Positions 21,676 to 33,105 of a DNA stretch of 64,000 nucleotides are shown here, one piece after another. The DNA is from Harmonia axyridis. Lineage: Eukaryota; Arthropoda; Insecta; Coleoptera; Coccinellidae. Below the pieces are notes generated by a model, which searched no databases, was not told where the DNA came from, and saw nothing but the letters and a program-made list of their open reading frames with translations. Within the stretch, counting starts at the first letter, position 1. Each line of letters begins with the position of its first letter. The stretch spans positions 4,960,001 to 5,024,000 of the forward strand of contig NC_059502.1 in assembly GCF_914767665.1 (NCBI RefSeq). Direction: 5' to 3'. The position numbers and the translations under genes were made by a program.

Positions 21676-21854
21676 GTGATTATGAATGTCCGAAATGTCC
21701 AAAAAAATACAAATCGAAATATTCTTTACGACGTCATCTTCAAGTTGAGTGTGGAAAACAGCCAGAATTGTCTTGTGAATTTTGTGAACATAAATTCTTC
21801 CATAAACACAGTCTGGTGTATCATATTAAAGCCCTGCATAATGTTTATCTATAA
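21676..21854 (+). CDS. lola: Lola terminal exon: two fingers, 59 aa
   Basis: ATATTTCAG ends at 21675. Finger 1 is C5-C8-H21-C26 (YECPKCPKKY); finger 2 is C34-C37-H50-H55 (HX4H). The leader is four residues and the tail four. An open frame in another phase over the same bases is a shadow. Confidence 0.92.
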
Positions 21855-22668
21855 TTTCATCTCTTGATAAATTGATCATGCATGTATTTGTTGAAAACGT
21901 TAGAGATTGTTATCATTATTGATCGGGTGAAAAAAAACTTTTTATGTGAAACGAATAATAATGACATAACACTAGTCAAATGTACAATGGATCTGATATT
22001 GTGAACGTATGAATGTATTGTTCTGAACACTTTTATAGTATGATCAAATAGAATGATTTTGGAATAAAAAGTGAGTTATAGATATGCGGATTTTGAACCC
22101 AGAAAATTTTAGTGAAATTGGAAGTGATGAAATAAATCAAAGAATATTCAATATTCAATCACTGGCATGAGTGGTTAACAAACAGAGAAAAATGCAAAAT
22201 CTCCACATGCAAGAAAATGACCTATACGTGTACTGCTCAAAACTGAATCTTTGTCTAAATCCTATTTAGAAATTTTATGAGAAGTGAACACAATTTGTTA
22301 ATTTTCTGTCGTTTCCAATGAAAAAACGAAAAGATTTATCGTATTATATTTTTCTAATATTTGAAGTCCTATCAAGTTGAAAATAACTGAAAAAAAAAGA
22401 AATTATGATTACAGGAATATAGAAGTTACATATAGAGTTACATTTAGATAGGAATCAAAAAAGTAATTGAGATATTTAGCTAGTTACTAGTGTTCTCAGA
22501 GTTATCAATATTGTTTAAATTGATATGATATGAATATATTGAGCAGTTGATTTTGAGTATTTATGCATCTAGCTTCTTCTCACTTGAGTCTTTCGAGTGG
22601 ATGTCTTCCTCATTAATATAAGTGGCACTAATAGATTAAATAATTATAAATAAATTCAATTTTTTCAG

Positions 22669-23120
22669 GCGAAATGATGGTATCTTTATCGAAAAAAAGA
22701 AGAATTCTAACAATTCAAGAAAAGGGTGATATCATTTCAAGAATAGAAAATGGGGAATCCAACGTGACTTTAGCTAAGGAAATGGCTCTCCGTCCCTCCA
22801 CCATTTCTACCATCTGGACCAATAGACATAAAATAAAAGATGCTGTCAATCATAATAAGTTGAATAATGCAAGGTTGAGGCACTGCCATTATGAAGACAT
22901 GGAAATGTGCCTACTAGCATGGCTCAAAGACAAACGCTCCAAAGGTATTGCACTCAATGGTTCCATTTTACAGGCAAAAGCAAATGATCTTGGAAAAAAA
23001 ATGATTAATAAGGATTTTGATTGTTCGCTAAGTTGGATAAGGCGTTTTCGAAAACGCAACAATATTGGTAAACTTTCAGGAGAATCTACAAATGTCAATC
23101 AAGATGCCTGCAACAACTAG
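22669..23120 (+). CDS. lola: Lola terminal exon: captured CENP-B/Tc5 (Tigger) DNA-binding region
   Basis: TTTTTTCAG ends at 22668 and the phase-1 frame gives 150 residues. Residues 9-54 (KKRRILTIQEKGDIISRIEN, then LAKEMALRPSTISTIW) are a CENP-B N-terminal HTH as in Tigger/pogo transposases. Residues 68-133 (HYEDMEMCLLAWLKDKRSKG, then WIRRFRKRNNI) are the Tc5/CENP-B-type HTH. The frame stops at 23118-23120, where Tigger relatives usually have Trp, consistent with TGG to TAG. The catalytic DDE region beyond is frameshifted and degraded. An intact DNA-binding half with a perfectly phased lola acceptor points to domestication as a BTB-CENPB isoform; chance phasing has a one-in-three probability. 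Confidence 0.65.
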
Positions 23121-23330
23121 TTGATGTCTGTGGCAACATGCAGATGAAACAGGCTTGTTTTACAAGATGACGCCCAATAAGACTTAAAAATTCTAAATAG
23201 AAAAATGTCCAAGTGGGAAAAACTCAAATTATTTTACAAGATGACGATGGATAACTCTTCAATATCAAGAGAACGAACAAGTTATTACTTCCAGCGAATT
23301 TATGAAGATTAAGAGGCCTTCAATGCTTTG
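23121..23330 (+). mobile_element. Decayed Tigger/pogo transposase catalytic region
   Basis: From 23140, in the frame shifted by +1 relative to the preceding exon, ADETGLFYKMTPNKT can be read. This is the conserved first part of the Tigger DDE domain (NADETGLF). It is followed at once by stops and frameshifts. It shows that the 22669-23120 exon derives from a transposon copy inserted here. Confidence 0.7.
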
Positions 23331-23625
23331 TTGAGATATTTCATCAAGAATTTGATTAGTGATAGTGAGAAACTTTTCTAAAATGTTTTGGTTCTAGAAG
23401 AAGCGTTGACTACTTCCGAAATACGAAACAAACCCAAAAAAATATATTTTTTCAAATGAGTCTTACTTTCAATGTGATTAAACATGTGTTTTTATAATAC
23501 AACAGTTAAAAGTATTTGTACATATTATATATGATTGTTAGGTATACATTCTATGTTATTGTTTTTATTTTTTGTTCTCCGTGTTAGAATTAAATGTTTT
23601 TTTTTTTTAATATATACGTTCATGA

Positions 23626-23766
23626 TTATGTTTTGATTTTCTCCCCGTCAGAGATTAGATGTCCGGTTATAACGACGAAATTCTTTGATCCTTTCACCGT
23701 CGATGTGAAATACACTAACTTTATTTCAATTGAATCAACAGTAAGAACATTGCTGATGAATTCTAA
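23626..23766 (-). other. Minus-strand open segment with acceptor
   Basis: On the minus strand AATGTTCAG (plus 23767 upward) precedes a 46-codon phase-0 frame, LEFISNVLTVDSIEIK... to ...ITGHLISDGEKIKT, with stop at 23626-23628. The base composition is less AT-rich than the flanks and the residue pattern alternates like beta strands. Family unknown. It is in phase with the donor at 30595 on the same strand. Confidence 0.25.
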
Positions 23767-24129
23767 CTGAACATTTTGTGAGATCAAAAAATAAAATAAG
23801 AAAAGCACTGATGTAAAGACAGGAGCTTTTGAGCCATAAGCCAAATTTGGAACATGCTCTTTTAACCTTATTATCAAACAGATTTATTGGTTCAAAACCG
23901 TGAACGAATTCTACCTTAAAAAATAGAATTCTAGTGAAACTAAAAATATTTTGTATGAGGCAACTGTTCCTTATTTCGATTCCTGCAAAGAAATACTTTC
24001 CATCTTGAACTTTTCTTCATTGTAAGTCATTTGTTTACTTGTGCCATATTCGGAACAATTCGCAGTAAAGGCTATTCAATCTCATTTCTTTACATGAGAA
24101 TATTTTGCCATTTCCCGGATATGGTGCGC

Positions 24130-24420
24130 TGCAATAGTTTAGCCAAAAATTCAAATGACTTTTCACTACTGACTCAATGCAAAATTGTTCTAGCAGAAAG
24201 ATATAACGTACCAACTAAGAAGCTCGGCCGAACTATCTCACATAGACCTGCTCCAGAAATACGTTGGGATAAAATAGGACATTTTCCTGAATGGCACGAA
24301 GATCGCCAGAGATGTAAATATCCGAAGTGCAAAGGAAAGTCGCTAGTTTCCTGCGACAAATGTAATGTTACATTATGTCTTAACAAGGATAGAAATTGTT
24401 TTAGACGTTTTCACTTTTAA
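24130..24420 (+). mobile_element. piggyBac transposase C-terminal remnant
   Basis: The frame carries RPAPEIRWDKIGHFPEWHE, then RCKYPKCKGKSLVSCDKC and LCLNKDRNCFRRFH, before TAA at 24418-24420. This is the C-terminal cysteine-rich domain of piggyBac-family transposases, which helps bind the element ends. The catalytic core upstream is not recognisable. Confidence 0.7.
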
Positions 24421-24490
24421 TAAAAATATGTGATGGCTTTTATTCCATTGTATTGAACCTATTACTCATAAAAATGTTGTAGTTTACGTG

Positions 24491-24690
24491 ACGCGAATTG
24501 TGCCATATTTGTCACATGTCAGGATATCAACAATTTTCGCAGAAAATTTGAGGCGAGAATTTTTTATAATTTTTTTATGGGTGAATACGTATCTGCTACA
24601 CAACATATAAAAAACGCGAATTGTGCCATATTTGGCACATGGCAGGATATCAACAATTTCCGCAGAAAATTTGAGGCGAGAATTCTTTTA
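24491..24690 (+). repeat. Two 77-bp direct repeats with inner palindrome
   Basis: 24491-24567 and 24614-24690 are near-identical (both begin ACGCGAATTGTGCCATATTT and end in GAGGCGAGAATT). The second copy contains TGTGCCA-TATT-TGGCACA, a perfect 7-bp inverted repeat. An ACACAACATATAAAAAA word follows each copy. Being just 3' of the piggyBac fragment, these are plausibly its subterminal repeats. Confidence 0.6.
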
Positions 24691-25146
24691 TGAATTTTAA
24701 CACAACATATAAAAAAAATCGACAAAAAATTGACTCAGTTAGGGATTAAAATCTGCAGTAATATTTCACTTATAGTTTTCGCACCTTCATAAGTTATTAC
24801 TGGTTGAGAATTTTCACCAACGCTTTAAAATTCATAAGGAAAAAATACAAGTGAGGTAAGTTCTTATCTATATGGTTTTAATCACAAATAATATCATGTC
24901 TCAGAAAATGCTATGTTAATTTCTTTCAGAACTTGAGATTGTTCCACTTTATATGTTAATTATTATCCACCCCTATTCAAAATAAAATTTGTGAGATCTC
25001 ACCAAAATTTAGCAGAAACATTTCTGAAAACGTTTCAACTCGTAAAAAGACTATTTTTTTTTTATAGAAAAACTAGCCTGTTCAGTGGTTGATGCTTGTT
25101 GTAATCGATATTCTATGCAATCGATTAATGTCTAATCAATTTTTAG

Positions 25147-25400
25147 GTCAGAAACCTACACTTGCTGGAATGGGTCATCTGTGGTCTGTTCCAAACATTT
25201 ACGAGTGTATAAACTGCAAAAAAGTTTACCATCACAAAAAGACTTTAAGTAGGCACATAAGACAGGAATGTGGAGTTGAGCCTGTTTTGTCTTGTCCTCA
25301 TTGTCCCTACAAAGCGAGAAGAGCGTATGTCTTAGCTTCTCACGTCAAAAGTCATCGATTCATTTATCCATCAATTAATGATTCATTTACTCATGAATGA
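25147..25400 (+). CDS. lola: Lola terminal exon: two fingers, 84 aa
   Basis: CAATTTTTAG ends at 25146. The leader has 20 residues (GQKPTLAGMGHLWSVPN...). Finger 1 is C21-C24-H37-C42; finger 2 is C50-C53-H66-H70 with HX3H. The tail FIYPSINDSFTHE is encoded by a partly repetitive ATTCATTTATCCATNAATG stretch that continues past the stop. Confidence 0.92.
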
Positions 25401-26168
25401 ATGATTTATTTATCCATGAATGAAATCTATATTCATTTTGTTTATCCTGATGAATTCGAGTGGAATCAGTTTTTTTTTAAGTGTATTCGTACTTAACACT
25501 TGAATATATTATTTCTAGTCATCTATTACCAATGATGCTTTATTTTCGTTTATTCGCAAATGTTACCTGATTTAATTTTTTTTTTATTGTATTTCTAAGT
25601 TCACCAAGAACAATACGATATTTTATTATCATTATGATGCCACATAATCCAATTTCCAAAAAAGTTAAATAATTGTTCGATTGTTGTTTGTTTGTTGGCC
25701 TGAAGATCTTAAATGATGAATTTTCTGAAACTTGGAAGAAAGTACTATTCATATTGATAATTTGTATCAATCAAAAAATGAAGGTTAATACCCTTTACTA
25801 ATGTAAAGCTTTGACTGTGTAATGTATTACTAATTTTATGTTTTCAAATTACTTATCTAAGCAATTGGAATTCCTTGTGCCATGTATTTGATATTTGTTA
25901 GGATTTGTTTTCAATATTGAATATTTTTATGTTGAAGATATAATTCACTATTTGGAAATTGTGTTTTCTTTCTCCTATTGCACCAACCTACTTCCTACAG
26001 CAGAATAAAAAAATTGAAAAATGAACCCCTAATCTGGAAAATAATTGTTTTCTCCATTGATGTTCATTAATAGTCAGAATGTAACATAACAATGGTTTTG
26101 AGTTAACAGCTTATATGTTCTTGGTGTTAACTAGGTTTATCACAGATATTCATTCGGTTATGTTGTAG

Positions 26169-26743
26169 ATTGTACAATGGGAATTATAGAAAATAACTTG
26201 GATTCAAATCTGGCGAACTGGACTTTTCAAGTGATCACCCCTGATTCAGATTCTCTAATTATGGAGCCTCTACAATCCCAAACCACTTCCGAAGCTCTTT
26301 CTTTGGAGAAGGTCATGGAAGAGGTGGTCAAAGGAGAAAATATGGAAGATTTGACCATAACCATTGTCGAAAATGTTGACATCAGTGAAAGTGCTTCCCG
26401 TGCAGAACCTACTTATATCAGGATAGATACAGTGTGTCCCGAAGTTGTGTTGAACAATAAGACTAAGAATAAGAGGGGTAAAAAATCCCCAACTTTGATA
26501 GAATTTGAGAATTTTCGCAGAGAAGAAGGTTACGTTTGTCCAAATTGCCAAAAAGTGTATAAGGCGAGAAAGAACTTGGCTAGACATATGAAAGTTGAGT
26601 GTGGGAAAAAACCTCCACTATCATGTGCATATTGTTCTTACCGAAGTTATAGAAATAACGAGATAAAGAAACATATTAAAAATAAACATATGCTTTGTTC
26701 ATTTTCACAATTGAATGAGTTGGAAAAATCTGACAGATGTTGA
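26169..26743 (+). CDS. lola: Lola terminal exon: long acidic leader plus two fingers, 191 aa
   Basis: ATGTTGTAG ends at 26168. Residues 1-119 form a leader that is acidic and hydrophobic (SLEKVMEEVVKGENMEDLTI) and then basic (NKTKNKRGKK). The longest leader in the array, it may be a transactivation or partner-binding segment (inference). Finger 1 is C124-C127-H140-C145; finger 2 is C153-C156-H169-H174. The block EFENFRREEGYVCPNCQKVY is closely repeated in the next exon. AATAAA lies at 26754-26759. Confidence 0.92.
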
Positions 26744-27017
26744 CTTCTGAGACAATAAATGTGCTTTTCTCATTTGTATTTTTTTTTGTTTCAGTTTGTT
26801 CCATCTGTTCGCTTCAGTTTGAAAATACTTATCAGTGAAAATGTTTTAATTTTGAGATTAAACCGATAGAACCTATATCTTTATATATATGTATCTCTCC
26901 CAATTTCACATAGTTTTGGTTACTTGAAATTAGCGATGACGAGAAATTTTTTTTTCAATTTTGATTTTATGGGGTTTCATCCAAAACAAACAAATAGCTC
27001 AATAATAATTTTTTCAG

Positions 27018-27424
27018 TATTTTATGGTTGCAAGAAATGTGATAGGAGATATCGTAATGTGGCTTCGTTGAATCGACATGTGAGGTACCAATGTCAACAA
27101 TCACCTAGGTTCATTTGCTCTATTTGTGGTATCAAAAATCATCTGAGATGTGGTATTTTGAAACATATGCGAAAATGGCATCATAAGACTAATACAACTG
27201 GGGTTAGGAGAGAAATATTGACCGAATTTGAAAGTTTTCGCACAGATAAAGGATATGAGTGTTCAAAGTGCCAAAGAGTGTACAAAGCGAGAAAGAATCT
27301 AGCTCGACATATGAGGATTGAGTGTGGAAAAAATCCTTTCTTATCATGTGCATATTGTTCGTATCAAAGTTTCAGAAAAAATGACATGATGAAACATATG
27401 AAAAATAAACATTTGAATTGTTAA
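27018..27424 (+). CDS. lola: Lola terminal exon with four fingers, 135 aa
   Basis: AATTTTTTCAG ends at 27017. The continuous frame holds two complete finger pairs: C5-C8-H21-C26 with C34-C37-H50-H55, then C82-C85-H98-C103 with C111-C114-H127-H132. The second pair, including its lead-in EFESFRTDKGYECSKCQRVY, is a close paralogue of the 26169 exon. The first pair is unrelated to it. The 27018 unit therefore looks like a fusion of one terminal exon with a duplicated copy of its neighbour. AATAAA is at 27469-27474. Confidence 0.92.
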
Positions 27425-27558
27425 TATTCGGAAATTTCATATTGAATAGATATTTAAACTTTTGATATAATAAATATGCTTTTTTATATTCGTCTTTGTT
27501 TTTGTAGCTCCATTTTAATATTGAATGTCAATATTCACAAATTTCAATGAAAATTAAA

Positions 27559-28319
27559 CTCGAAATTTTGGAAAAATCAGAAAAAATTGTATTTCTCTAC
27601 AAGAATCGTAAAATCTCCTAAAATATGTGTTACAGACCCCTAAAATGAAAACGTTTTTCGAAGATCGAGTTATGATTTAAAACATGATGAGGTTTCAAGT
27701 CCGTATCTTGAGTTGAGAGAAGACAACTTCGAGAAAATTATCGAAATTTTTTCCAAAATTTCAGTATATTACCTATTATTTCTGAATTAATGTAGTAATC
27801 GCTCAACTTCAAGCATTTTCGTGATCTACGCAATCATATCAATTGGAAGAATGGTATAAACTCGCTCATGGAAGAACTTTTACTTTTTTCGATTTTTTAA
27901 GGACTTGGTATTGAAAATTTGAGTGAAAATTTTGGACATGAAAATTTTCGGGCGAGAACGAAATTTGGCTGATGAGGAATCGTCAGATCTCCCACCGATT
28001 TTTCGTAGACCTCATAGTTCAAGAAAAAACTAATCTCGAAATTTTGGAAAAATCAGTAAAAATTGTATTTTTTTACAAGAATCGTTATATTTCCTAAAAT
28101 ATTCGTTACCGACTCCTCAAATAAAAACGTTTTCAAAGATCGAATTATGATCTAAAACATGATGAGATTTCAAGTTCGTATCTTGAGTCCAGAAGAGAAG
28201 ACAGCTTCCAAAAAATTATCGAAATTTTTTCAAAAATTTCAGTTTGTAACCAATTATTTCTGAAAAAATGTACTAATTGCCCAACTTCGAGCATTCTCGT
28301 GATCTACGTAATCATATCA
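27559..28319 (+). repeat. Diverged direct repeat, two 0.28-kb copies
   Basis: 27559-27840 and 28035-28319 align along their whole length; both start CTCGAAATTTTGGAAAAATC and end near GTGATCTACG(C/T)AATCATATCA. They are separated by 194 bases containing GGGCGAGAACGAAATTTGGC. No coding frame. Probably a duplicated part of an unknown transposon. The 28441-28520 stretch (CGAGCCACGAAGTGGCGAG) looks like a further foldback piece. Confidence 0.55.
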
Positions 28320-28546
28320 CTACAATATAACATTTTTTTTGTTTCATACTTACATAAATACATAAATTCAATCATCAATTTACCGTTCATATTGTGGAAA
28401 CATCGGAATAGTTATTTATAATACAAGTTTATAATACGAGTTCAAAATTCAAAAACGAGCCACGAAGTGGCGAGTTTTGGAATGAACGAGTGGTAGAATG
28501 AGCCTTCTGTACGAGTATTATACAATATTTTCTCTAATTCATTGCA

Positions 28547-28821
28547 TTTTCATTGAAATTAATGAAATATTTCCATAAATATCATTTAGTGATTTTTGCA
28601 TTGAAAAATGTTGGTTGGCAGAACTGATTTCTTTAAGGCAAATTGATGAATTGACAGATAAAGCCGTGGCGGAAAGTTCGGAGTACCAACATAGAATAAT
28701 AAAATATAACCATGAAAACTGTGCGTTTCTGATATATTCTCGCACGATTTTGTTCTACAAGATGTGGAAGAATGAACGGAATAACCACAGAATTAGAGAA
28801 AAAAATCAAACGTATCTATGA
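28547..28821 (+). other. Repeat-linked open frame after a GGCAG
   Basis: A phase-1-compatible frame after TTGGCAG (to 28620) reads ELISLRQIDELTDKAVAESS and continues to 28821 without a known domain. The DNA from 28549 to 28640 is similar to 63050-63130 (both share GAAATATTTC.ATAAATAT and GTTGGC.GAAC), so it is part of a dispersed repeat. I do not call it a lola exon. Confidence 0.3.
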
Positions 28822-29069
28822 AACCTTGAAAAGTCGAAGGTATCACTGTTCATAATTTCAAATAAGTTATAATATCTCGAATTTTTCACATTTCTCTTCC
28901 AAACATCTTCTATTGCCATAATGAATTCAGTTGCTCTGTTACAAAGAAAAATTATGCAAATTGTTGCAAAATCGAAACTTCTAAACTCTAGTATTTCTTG
29001 TTATGTCTATAGTGAATAGATTATTCGCATAATATGAGTTTAGTTCATTATAATCTTCTTTATTTACAG

Positions 29070-29326
29070 GTGGTCAGTATCGGTGTGATAAATGTTATAG
29101 AATATTTCGTCATCAAGGATCTCTATATAATCACAGTAAATACACGTGTGGTACACTTACAAAATTTTGCTGTGACGTATGTGCATACAGTTGTAAATAT
29201 GTGCAAAGCCTGCAGGCTCATATAAAACAAAAACACAATATAATGAGGTCCAGACAAGAGCTGAAGTCTAAGCAATTCTTGCTTACCATTAAGGATGTGA
29301 ATCAATATTATGATGATGATTATTAA
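29070..29326 (+). CDS. lola: Lola terminal exon: two fingers plus tail, 85 aa
   Basis: TATTTACAG ends at 29069. Finger 1 is C6-C9-H22-C27; finger 2 is C35-C38-H51-H56. Extra Cys at 34 and 42 sit close to the second finger ligands. A 29-residue tail ends in an acidic and aromatic run (NQYYDDDY). The frame is different from a longer open frame over the same bases. AATAAA at 29408-29413. Confidence 0.92.
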
Positions 29327-31502
29327 AAATGTAAGTTTTAAATTATTGATTAATTGGTTGTGTGGAATTGTTAATTGTGTGAGGATATAGTTGGTACGAA
29401 TATTTCAAATAAATTTTATTTAAAAGAAGGTAGTATTTGTGAAACCTTTTGAGTTTTAAGTTTTTCAATTTTTAACTTGAAATTGAATGAATAGAGGGCT
29501 ACATATTGATTTATATTCTGGTTATTACCAAGTATATTTTTTTCAGATTTATTTTATAGGAATAAAACTGAAATATCTGATAATTTCATCTCTTAATTTC
29601 CGTGTAATTTTCGAAAATCAAGTGAATGTATCAGGCACAACTTACGAAATTTACGTTTGAGCATTAAATAAAAAATAGTAAACAAGAATTATGATATGTT
29701 TATATAATTTATTTGACCATATTTTGATTTCTTCGAGCTTCTTCACAATTAAGATAATTGAAATTGAATTTATGGCAAAAATGAATAAAAATAAAATTTT
29801 TTTTAAAAATTATTTTTATTGAAAAAATTCTTTCAATCCATGAAATTTGATGTAAACAATGATTACTTTTTGTTCGAGAAAACAATCTACCAATTATGAG
29901 AAAAAAATAATAAAGTATGAAACAATGACATAAAAATATTGATTAAAATAAGTTTTAAACTTTTTTTTTCATGTTTTTATTACCAATAAAATTGGATATT
30001 CACAATTTGAGGATTACAATGTGTAACCGTGCAGTTTCGAATTAATTTCAAGTCTTATCTTCAGACATTGGTTTGAAAGTATATAATTTATTTAAATATT
30101 GATCAACTATGAAACAGTTCAATTTTGGTCGGACTATTTTGAATAGTTTGTCCTTCAATGTGATGTTTGTGATATACTTAAATGTTAACTTATTAAACTA
30201 TATTTTTATACATTTATATCTTAACTTATTGATCTCTATCTTTCGGGATGTTTAGCATATTATACTTGTAGTTTAATTTGACGCCCCATGTAAAATGTTG
30301 ATGGGTTAAAATTATTCACTTTTTATCAATATGTCTGTGAATAAAGATTATTATTATTATTATCATTATTATATTTGGGAAAAAATTTGAAACAGGTCGT
30401 TTAGGTAATCCTGCAATTGAGAAAGTGCGATAGTACAGAAATGCTAACAGAGGTTTAAATATGTAATATTTCAAAATTATATTTGCAATTTGCAAAATGC
30501 TGTTTATAATGATTTTGTTATCAGTTGGGATTTTGGATGAGATGATAAATCTTTGTGAAATGAGGTGTTTTCCTTGCCTGCTGATTTCACTTACCTGAAA
30601 AGTTAGGACATCTAGATCCCTTGTACCGTAAACGGTTACTTCATTCAAACAAATTTGAGCTTGAATTGTCATTTTAGGGGGGCGGCGCTGTAAATGACAA
30701 TGAGGTTAGAACTCATGGAAATGCTTTTAGTCAGTGTTATCTCAGGTAGAGCAAAAGGTGGTCACTTTTTCATGTATTTCTTGAAGTAACAAGTGAATTT
30801 TGTGAATTTGTGCGTATTTTCATTGGAATGTGAGGTTATATTTGAGTTTCGTTTATGTAAATTGGGTAAAATGTTCGTTATATTGTCAATTTCTTTATGG
30901 ATTCATTTTTTCATGAGAGTAATTGTGATTTTCGACGTGACTGTTATTTTAACACCCTTCTACAATCTTTTTTAGTGTACATCCATGCAGTAACCATTTA
31001 TCCCGAATGAAAAGTAAATAGGATAAGAGTTTTGCATACTTAAAGTAATAAACATGTGTTATTTACTCTGAGGCTTTGACAGATATTTGTTTATGTTTCT
31101 TTCTGGGCGCCCTTTTTATTGGTTATCTCTGTCCTTATTGGACAGATTTTACTTGCTATTCGCATTGAAATATAGGATACCCAATTACTTGATAATTTTT
31201 AAGTGACTTTTTTCCTGCTCTTCGTTATTTGATGATTCATAACAGGGCACTAAGGCTTTGGTATACATCCGCATGATTTTTGTTACAGGATCAAGAAATT
31301 CCCGATGAAATTTTAGTGTGTATTGAAAATTACCTTTTGAGAAATATTTATTGCTGGTTGTGATAATTTTTCTTGCTTTGTGTCGATGAATGCTATTTTT
31401 ATTGATTGTTTCTCTTCTAAGAGGTTAAGGGCACTGAAAACTTCGTAAGCTCTTTTTGGTTAATCGCTCTTTCTCATCTAACACCATTCTTGAATTTTTT
31501 AG
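29327..31502 (+). other. Long intron with candidate antisense exon
   Basis: AT-rich, with a short ATT microsatellite at about 30349-30370. It contains the minus-strand candidate exon at 30595-30672 and, next to it, TTGTCATTT (30665-30673) facing AAATGACAA (30691-30699) around a G-rich GGGGGGCGGCG loop. No + strand exon is seen. Confidence 0.45.
30595..30672 (-). other. Candidate first coding exon of a nested antisense gene
   Basis: On the minus strand ATG at 30672 opens 26 codons (MTIQAQICLNEVTVYGTRDL, then DVLTFQ) ending in CAG followed by a strong donor GTAAGTG. The stretch is balanced in composition and codon use, unlike the surrounding intron, and a G/C-rich patch lies just upstream. Partner exons could be 23626-23766 or 20876-21088, both phase 0. 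I do not recognise the protein. Confidence 0.3.
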
Positions 31503-31717
31503 TTTACAATTATCGATGTCCAAGATGTGACAAAGGCTATAAATGGAAAGCCTCTCTACGAAATCACATGACACACGAGTGTGAACAAGAACCTCGACAT
31601 CAATGCCCTTCCTGCCCTTACAAGACTCGGCAAAGGGGAAATTTTCGCAGACATATGATGAAAATTCACAATGTTTATGTGGAAAAAGACAGAATTCCTC
31701 GAAGCAGTACCGACTAA
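31503..31717 (+). CDS. lola: Lola terminal exon: two fingers, 71 aa
   Basis: GAATTTTTTAG ends at 31502. Finger 1 is C6-C9-H22-C27 (YRCPRCDKGYKWKASLRNH); finger 2 is C35-C38-H51-H56 (CPYKTRQRGNFRRH). These fingers are like the fly Lola isoform whose fingers read YRWKSTLRRH and YKSKQRGNL, so it may be its orthologue. The AATAAA at 31716-31721 overlaps the stop codon. Confidence 0.93.
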
Positions 31718-32175
31718 TAAAAATAATCACTTTTATGTTCAAGTTTTGTATTATACCTCATAATAATTATATTTTTACAACAGCCATCAAAATCTTTACG
31801 TCAACTTGCTCACACATGTCATTTCCCTATATTAATTTGAGGCATTTTCAACCATTCTGTACGGGAAAATGGCAAACTGTGCAAATGACTATGCAGCACT
31901 GTTTCAGCTGAAACTAAAGCTGGATTCTTAAAAAAAAAAAGCTAGCTACATCTTCTCATAAAGAAAACCCCAAAACTATTTATGAATTTGGTCATCTTAT
32001 GCAACAAAAAAGATGACTCAGGTGTAGTATTTGTTTGTTTAAGGTTGCAAGATTGTGTATTTCGTATGTTTTAGTTCAGTACGAATATTTTGAAAGTATT
32101 TTATTAGTTGGTAGATTGAAAATACTCATTCTTGTTTGTGAATTGAAAATTTGATCTGACCCAGTAATTTTTCAG

Positions 32176-32531
32176 TAATGCCTTGTCAGGTCATAATTGA
32201 AGAAGATCAAGCGAAGTTAAATCTTGAACATAACCAGCCAAAAAGGAAGCCGACATCTTCCAACAGTAGGATCAGAGGTCATTTTGAGTGTACCAAATGT
32301 GGAAGACACTACATAAGAAAGGATTCCCTACAACGCCATCTTACGTATGAATGTGGCAAAGAACCTCAATTCCAATGCCCATTCTGCCCTCAAAGATGCA
32401 AGAGAAAAGCGCATCAAATGAGGCATATTATAAGACAGCATAAAGATAAAGTAGGTCTCATCAAAGAGAACAATCCCGATATATTCAAGGTCAACACTGA
32501 AGTAAGACTTGTTGAAGGGAATAATGCATAA
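32176..32531 (+). CDS. lola: Lola terminal exon: two fingers, 118 aa
   Basis: AATTTTTCAG ends at 32175. A 38-residue leader (VMPCQVIIEEDQAKLN, then a basic KRKPTSSNSRIRG) precedes finger 1, C39-C42-H55-C60. Finger 2 is C68-C71-H84-H89. The tail has 29 residues. The frame uses richer codons than many neighbours, suggesting an older, conserved isoform. Confidence 0.93.
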
Positions 32532-33105
32532 ATATTCACGTGAAGGCTGAGTAATTATTACTTATTTATTTATTTTTGAGTGTGATCACAGTCACATGCT
32601 TTGTAAACATCACTCTGGATTTTTTTATTTAACGTTTTTTTGTAACCAGTAAGCATTACCCCTGACAGCATTGCCAAGTTGAGGGAATTCAACGAATAAT
32701 ATATTCTCAGGTTCTTAATGTGAGAATGTGTCATTTGATTCTATAAAACACCTATTTGTTTCGTAACTACTGATTGTTACTATCTTAATTTGGCAATGTT
32801 GTCCAAAACCTTCTTCCTAGATGGGTGTCATATATCTTTGTGTTTATTTATTTGATGTTGTTGGCATGTATTCACCTGTCGCAAGTTATTCTAATCATGT
32901 ATCGAATACGTTTGTACTGATGTGTTTTATTTGTTGTTCTAATTTTTTATTTGACATTTGTTTACTTTTGCATGATGATGAAAAATAAATTTATTTTGTG
33001 AACTTTTGTTTTATTTTCTGTTTGTAGTTTTGTAAATAGCTTTAGTTAGATTGTACTGGTGTTGCTTGTGTTGTTTTGTTCCATACTAATTCTGTTTCAT
33101 TTCAG

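Noticed and set aside
21664..21867. Frame beginning MIFQVIMNVRNVQ
   Set aside because: Wrong-frame shadow of the finger exon 21676-21854.
30793..30975. 60-codon + strand open frame
   Set aside because: Hydrophobic, AT-driven translation with no splice or domain support.
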